DNA of 64,000 nucleotides from Clostridiaceae bacterium (lineage in GTDB: Bacteria > Bacillota > Clostridia > Lachnospirales > Lachnospiraceae): positions 1 through 64,000 of the forward strand of contig CABJBA010000004.1 in NCBI GenBank assembly GCA_902363735.1, read 5' to 3'. The translations under genes and the position numbers were made by a program. The stretch's first letter is position 1; each line of letters begins with the position of its first letter. A model generated the notes under the pieces. It was not told the origin of the DNA, did not search any database, and worked only from the letters and a program-made list of their open reading frames with translations. Below are positions 59,856-64,000 of this stretch, piece by piece.

Positions 59856-61637
59856 TTAACCCTCCACTTGTATATAATTGTTTTTATTTAGATACACTTC
59901 TTCTATCTCAAATTGCCATAATGTATTTCCATCATTATCTTCTGATATCTTTTTAAATCCTTGAATATCATAAAAATTCTTTACCATATGATTTTTTGTA
60001 GTGGGACAATAGTACCCTACTATTCGTTTGATTTCTTTTCTCTTACATTGATCTACCAGGCTATCCATCATGGCAAATTCCATATCACGCTTCAACACAC
60101 GGCAACTCATAATCCATAAGTCTACATGACATACGCCTTTAATGACATGACCAATAACGGCCGATACAACTCCATTATCACCAAACTTATCTTCTAACTT
60201 TCCGTACAGCGTTATATAATTTTCATCAATTGCAATATCTTCTATCTCTGCCTGGGTGTAACGCTTAGTTGTCAAATTAAATTGATTAGATTTGTTAGTT
60301 AACTGTGCAATTCGAGCCATATACAAAGGTTCAAATGGTTTAATGGTGCCTCTCATCTCTAACGACTTCAAGTAACCTCCATAATCAGAAAACGAGCTCT
60401 CTAGTTTTGCACGCACTGCATTTTCTTGATACATCGAATTACGATGTAAATCGTCTTTAGAAATATTAGTCGCTTCAAAAAAACCAGATCGGTCTATCAC
60501 TTCAACATAATGTGTTACATCTGAAATCGCTGGTGCTTTTACCCCTGGAATCTGTTCCGTTACTATGTGCCGCTCGGCAGGATTATCATCAATAAATACT
60601 AAACTTTCTGGTAAAAGATTAATCTCTTTCGCTATAGAAATAAAGTTCAAGTTCTTTGGCTCCCAATTTGCCTTAATAGAAATAAAATCTTCCTCTTTAA
60701 ACAGAGAATCTGGATGGTTAATTCCTATAATGGCATTTTCATGGTCATTTTTCGAGTCAATATTTAAAATAACCCCCAACTGCATATGAGACTTTATATA
60801 TTGTTGAAATTCAGAATATGCTTGACCTTCTGATTCTTCTGGCCCAATAACGATATTATCAACACCCTCATCACCAATGACACCTCCCCAAAGAGTGTTA
60901 TCCAAGTCCAATACAAATCCCTTTTTATTTTTGCCTAAAAGAGACTTAATAATGTTAGCTACATTAAAAGACAAGTATGGGATTGCAGGAACAGCTACTG
61001 CATACTTATACATATGCCAGTAAAATGGATCGGACCAAGCCTTGAGTCCATAATCTGCAGATATATAATTTAAATCACAAATAAAAAAGTAATCATGTGT
61101 TTGTGCATATTCATAAAACCTCATATTAAGCCTTGCCAAAAAATTAGTAGCTCCGTGAATATCATATGCATCTCTATTTCCAAGCAAACGATAATATGGC
61201 ATCTCAAAATTATTTTGAATAATAGGACAATGGTACTTAGTATAGAGATTTTCCCAAATTGCAGTAAACTTCTCTATCTCATTTGAAAGTAGCTGATCTA
61301 CATGTTCAGCAGAATCCATTATTACAGGATAAGCTGTAATATTTCTATTAGAAGTATGCACGTATATAAAATCCGGAGAAAAAGTTTCAAGCTCCAAATT
61401 CGGAAACACTGCCTCTTGATAATACTGATTATATTCTGACTCATAAAAATCAGGTTTAATGCCATAATTCAACAAAAATAACTCAAGTATCAATTTAATA
61501 TTGCTTGTCGTGGAACCTCCTAAAATGGCAACTTTTTTTTCAATAAAAGTCACACCCTCATTAATCAATTGTTTTTTTATTCTCTTCTTCTTTGAAATCA
61601 AATAATTCGCATCAAAAGGATAGTCTAATTCTTTCAT
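59856..61637 (-). CDS. FkbH-like HAD-superfamily enzyme
   Basis: A 593-aa protein: an N-terminal SGNH/unknown region (residues 1-230), then a HAD phosphatase-like domain with FVLDLDNTLWGGVIGDEG (Asp244 and Asp246), and a C-terminal GNAT-like domain (about 430-585). FkbH enzymes dephosphorylate 1,3-bisphosphoglycerate and place glycerate on an ACP as a thioester. They are best known from methoxymalonyl-ACP and related pathways. GGAGG precedes the ATG, and a strong promoter is at 61721-61749. First gene of a five-gene cassette. Confidence 0.9.
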   Translation of the reverse strand: MKELDYPFDANYLISKKKRIKKQLINEGVTFIEKKVAILGGSTTSNIKLILELFLLNYGIKPDFYESEYNQYYQEAVFPNLELETFSPDFIYVHTSNRNITAYPVIMDSAEHVDQLLSNEIEKFTAIWENLYTKYHCPIIQNNFEMPYYRLLGNRDAYDIHGATNFLARLNMRFYEYAQTHDYFFICDLNYISADYGLKAWSDPFYWHMYKYAVAVPAIPYLSFNVANIIKSLLGKNKKGFVLDLDNTLWGGVIGDEGVDNIVIGPEESEGQAYSEFQQYIKSHMQLGVILNIDSKNDHENAIIGINHPDSLFKEEDFISIKANWEPKNLNFISIAKEINLLPESLVFIDDNPAERHIVTEQIPGVKAPAISDVTHYVEVIDRSGFFEATNISKDDLHRNSMYQENAVRAKLESSFSDYGGYLKSLEMRGTIKPFEPLYMARIAQLTNKSNQFNLTTKRYTQAEIEDIAIDENYITLYGKLEDKFGDNGVVSAVIGHVIKGVCHVDLWIMSCRVLKRDMEFAMMDSLVDQCKRKEIKRIVGYYCPTTKNHMVKNFYDIQGFKKISEDNDGNTLWQFEIEEVYLNKNNYIQVEG

Positions 61638-61720
61638 TATGCATTACCTCCCAATCAAATATTATTAAGATGGATGGTAAGGTATAATTAACAAACCATC
61701 ACACAATAATTAACTTATCT

Positions 61721-61749
61721 ATATTATCATACCTCCTTCTTTGTTTCAA
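61721..61749 (-). promoter_or_regulatory. Promoter of the FkbH-ACP-MaoC-SDR-GNAT cassette
   Basis: On the minus strand, -35 TTGAAA (61744-61749), 17-bp spacer ending in TGA (extended -10), -10 TAATAT (61721-61726). The rest of the 312-bp gap 61638-61949 holds no supported gene. Confidence 0.7.
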
Positions 61750-61949
61750 CGAATTTAATGACTTTTAGATATACTATGATATTACAACACATCATCTTAC
61801 TGGACACTGAAATCCTCATTCGCTCTATCTGAGATATATTTAACTCTTACAATTATAAGTTTCAATGCATTATCAGCAAGTTAAGAAGCAATATTATATG
61901 CTTGCTATTGTTATCAGATACCTCTTCTATAGTAGACTGATCCATTATA

Positions 61950-62438
61950 TCATTTCAGCTTATAAGCCCAAAACTTATTAATTATAAAATTCAAAGGTAT
62001 TGTTATTAAAAGATTGATTATCGGTGCAATCAATTGGTTTATTCCCAAGGCGCCAATTTCTACATACAAAAGAATTCCATTCAGTAATATCCCTGTTAAC
62101 CCATAACAAGCATATGACTTTAAAAAAGTGAAAAACCAAAAACGTTTTCTTTCTTCATTGTTTTTAAATACATATCTATTATTCCAATAAAAGGAATTTG
62201 CCACACCAATTGTGAATCCTATAAAATTAGCAAGTATGTACTGGATTCCCATCAAAAGACATATTAGATAAATGCAATAATGAACTACTGTATTAGAAAT
62301 CCCTACAAAACCAAATCGTACAAACTGTATTATATCCGATAATTGTTTTTCGTCAAGCGACAAATTAAATATCTTCTTAAGAAAAAAACTTATCAGAGTG
62401 GCTAAACGTCTTTCTATGCTTTTTATTAAACGATTCAT
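61950..62438 (-). CDS. GtrA family membrane protein
   Basis: A 162-aa protein with four membrane segments. FVRFGFVGISNTVVHYCIYL, ANFIGFTIGVANSFYWNNRY and the C-terminal NLLITIPLNFIINKFWAY are GtrA features. GtrA-type proteins are thought to help flip undecaprenyl-phosphate-linked sugars. It overlaps the aminotransferase gene by 4 bp (ATGA) and is close to a GT2 of the GtrB kind at the window edge, the usual partner. Confidence 0.9.
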   Translation of the reverse strand: MNRLIKSIERRLATLISFFLKKIFNLSLDEKQLSDIIQFVRFGFVGISNTVVHYCIYLICLLMGIQYILANFIGFTIGVANSFYWNNRYVFKNNEERKRFWFFTFLKSYACYGLTGILLNGILLYVEIGALGINQLIAPIINLLITIPLNFIINKFWAYKLK

Positions 62439-63538
62439 ACTTTATTCCCATAAGCATTGATATTTTGTATAACATACTCCTGTTCTTCTTCAGTTATCCC
62501 ATTATACAGTGGAATAGATAATACCTCTTCGGCATATACTTCCGTTATAGGTAAAGTTCCTTTTTGTTGTCCTAAGTAAGAATATGCTTCTGATAAATGA
62601 GGAGGAATTGGATAATGAATGATCGTTCCTATACCTTTCTCGTCTAAATAATCAATAAATTTCTGCCTATTACGACAATGTATCACGAATTGATGCCATA
62701 CCGTTGTAGCTCCTTTACGGATAGTAGGTAAAATAATATTATCATTACAAAGGGATTTTAAATACGTATTACATATTTTAATTCTTTCTTCCGTCAATTC
62801 ATTCATATGATGTAGACGCACCCTTAATAATCCTGCCTGTATTTCATCTAACCTTGAGTTAGCACCAACCACTTTATTGTAGTACCTTTTTTCACTTCCA
62901 TAATTTCGAAACACCCTGAACGCTTCTGCGATCTTATCATCATTAGTTACAATTGCACCTGCATCGCCAAATGCCCCTAGATTCTTGGAGGGATAGAAAG
63001 AAAAACACCCTACGTCTCCGAATGTTCCTGTCATTTTTCCATTAAAACAGGCACCATGGGATTGAGCACAATCCTCTACAAGACGCAAATTATATTTTTT
63101 AACTAACTGCATAATCGGCTTCATGTTAGAGGCTTGTCCATAAAGATGAACGACAAGAATTGCTTTTGTTTTTGCAGTAATTTTATCTTCAATTTTAGAT
63201 GCATCTATGTTATTATACTCGTCCGGCTCCACAAAAACAGGAGTAGCGCCATTTATAGTAATTCCCATTACACTTGCTATGTATGTATTCCCCTGTACAA
63301 TCACTTCATCGCCAACACCAATTCCTAAGATGCGAAAGGCAATCCAGAGAGCATCCAATCCGTTAGCAAGACCTACGCAATGTTTTGCTCCGGTATAGTT
63401 TGCAAATTCTTCTTCAAACTTTTTCACTTCGTTTCCAAGTACATACCAACCGGAGCGTAAAACCTCCAATACTTTTTGTTCAAATTCTTCCTGATGCGCC
63501 TCAAATCCTCTGTCCAAACGATTTGGCATTATCTTCAT
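62435..63538 (-). CDS. DegT/DnrJ/EryC1/StrS sugar aminotransferase
   Basis: A 367-aa PLP-dependent aminotransferase acting on nucleotide-linked keto-sugars. The PLP Lys is Lys185 (SFYPSKNLGAFGDAG), with Asp156 in VEDCAQSHGA and N-terminal GNEVKKFEEEFANYTGAKH. The closest remembered relatives are FdtB/QdtB-type enzymes that form 3-amino-3,6-dideoxyhexoses. AGGAG lies 10 bases upstream of the ATG. With a GNAT nearby, the amino group may be acylated. Confidence 0.92.
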   Translation of the reverse strand: MKIMPNRLDRGFEAHQEEFEQKVLEVLRSGWYVLGNEVKKFEEEFANYTGAKHCVGLANGLDALWIAFRILGIGVGDEVIVQGNTYIASVMGITINGATPVFVEPDEYNNIDASKIEDKITAKTKAILVVHLYGQASNMKPIMQLVKKYNLRLVEDCAQSHGACFNGKMTGTFGDVGCFSFYPSKNLGAFGDAGAIVTNDDKIAEAFRVFRNYGSEKRYYNKVVGANSRLDEIQAGLLRVRLHHMNELTEERIKICNTYLKSLCNDNIILPTIRKGATTVWHQFVIHCRNRQKFIDYLDEKGIGTIIHYPIPPHLSEAYSYLGQQKGTLPITEVYAEEVLSIPLYNGITEEEQEYVIQNINAYGNKV

Positions 63539-63582
63539 AATTTGCTGTCTCCTTACTTGCCACTTATACTTTTGAATTAAAG

Positions 63583-63720
63583 TTATTTTTTCTTCATCAG
63601 AAATAGTATGATGAACGTTTTTTCTTCTAGCCTATCCAAGCCAAAGCGAAAATCCTTACAAATATTAGAGACTCTCTTCCACTCAAACATAGTTTCCACA
63701 TCTTCCTTTCGAAATTCCAT
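63583..63720 (-). CDS. Possible 45-aa ORF or remnant before the aminotransferase gene
   Basis: On the minus strand MEFRKEDVETMFEWKRVSNI starts 15 bp past the GT2 stop with AGAGGA upstream and ends after 45 codons. The next frame carries EKNVHHTISDEEKITLIQKY and runs into the aminotransferase frame, so a single frameshift would join the two pieces into a ~55-60-residue protein. It is either a real small protein or a frameshifted remnant. No family was recognised. Confidence 0.4.
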   Translation of the reverse strand: MEFRKEDVETMFEWKRVSNICKDFRFGLDRLEEKTFIILFLMKKK

Positions 63721-63734
63721 TGATGTTCTTCCTC

Positions 63735-64000
63735 TTAATATATTTCATTCTCTTCTTCTACAATATAAGGTGGCCTATTTCGAGAAGCATCAAAGGTTCT
63801 CCACAAATAACTGCCTAAAATCCCTAAAGTTAACATTATTATTCCAAAACTGAATAAGTTAAATATAAACAATGTCGTCCATCCGTCAACCTCTATTAAC
63901 CCCATTAGCTTAAAAGTCAATACCAATACTGCCCATATCAAAGCTCCCATAAATGATAAAGTTCCAATACCTGTTACTAATGTAATCGGCAATGTTGAAA
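63735..64000 (-). CDS. GT2 glycosyltransferase, C-terminal membrane part (partial)
   Basis: The last ~87 residues of a gene that begins beyond the right edge. Two membrane helices (FMGALIWAVLVLTFKLMGL and LFIFNLFSFGIIMLTLGILG) followed by GSYLWRTFDASRNRPPYIVEE are the typical tail of polyprenyl-phosphate GT2 enzymes (GtrB/ArnC-like). It precedes the aminotransferase and GtrA genes on the same strand. Confidence 0.85.
   Translation of the reverse strand, partial: STLPITLVTGIGTLSFMGALIWAVLVLTFKLMGLIEVDGWTTLFIFNLFSFGIIMLTLGILGSYLWRTFDASRNRPPYIVEEENEIY

Overview
The window comes from a low-to-mid-GC Gram-positive anaerobe, most likely a member of the Lachnospiraceae (Clostridium cluster XIVa, Lacrimispora/Enterocloster-like). 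The evidence is the 16S 5' end at the left edge, the SCIFF ranthipeptide locus, a long-form HPF, LCP and HtrA envelope proteins, and near-consensus housekeeping promoters and AGGAGG ribosome binding sites throughout. No plasmid, phage or transposase gene is visible. Species cannot be fixed from sequence alone.

Layout. 1-830: 5' end of a leftward rRNA operon preceded by two tRNA-Ser genes and tandem promoters. 900-9800: leftward housekeeping genes (an unusually short betaine-type binding protein; rnz-tsaD-ispD; tex-tsaE-tsaB-rimI) with a three-unit 52-bp repeat between the two clusters. 9800-12860: aspartate-family genes (ACT regulator, hom, lysC). 12890-17900: prfB with its programmed frameshift, secA, a DnaA-box cluster and hpf. 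17900-19720: divergent trxB and an SDR gene. 19790-25330: a hydroxyacid island (LarA-like racemase, glycerate kinase, KdgT-type permease) divergent from a PrpR-type regulator, with three related palindromic operators. 25330-28990: yajC-tgt-SCIFF maturase-SCIFF and a TIGR04086 membrane protein. 29080-33240: nitroreductase, LspA-like peptidase, ClpX paralogue and HtrA.

33400-46820 is a leftward surface-polysaccharide operon: TPP enzyme, epimerase, C-methyltransferase-like protein, NADP alcohol dehydrogenase, three GT2 glycosyltransferases, the initiating phosphoglycosyltransferase and an LCP ligase. The first genes look like a branched or modified sugar pathway; the last ones build the glycan and attach it to the wall. 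47100-49300 holds a repeat-type wall-binding protein and two small coiled-coil proteins.

49700-64000 is accessory. It contains an ABC-type ATPase/TOPRIM-like pair resembling two-gene defence modules; a four-gene operon joining a VWA-plus-binding-domain protein, XpaC, a second anchored binding protein and TelA; decayed gene remnants; and an A+T-rich block with a free-standing FkbH-ACP-MaoC-SDR-GNAT acyl cassette, GtrA, a sugar aminotransferase and the end of a GT2. The strongest candidates for undescribed systems are the FkbH cassette, the VWA/XpaC/binding-protein/TelA operon, the ATPase/TOPRIM pair, and a 45-bp palindromic repeat inserted twice, in frame, in the alcohol dehydrogenase.
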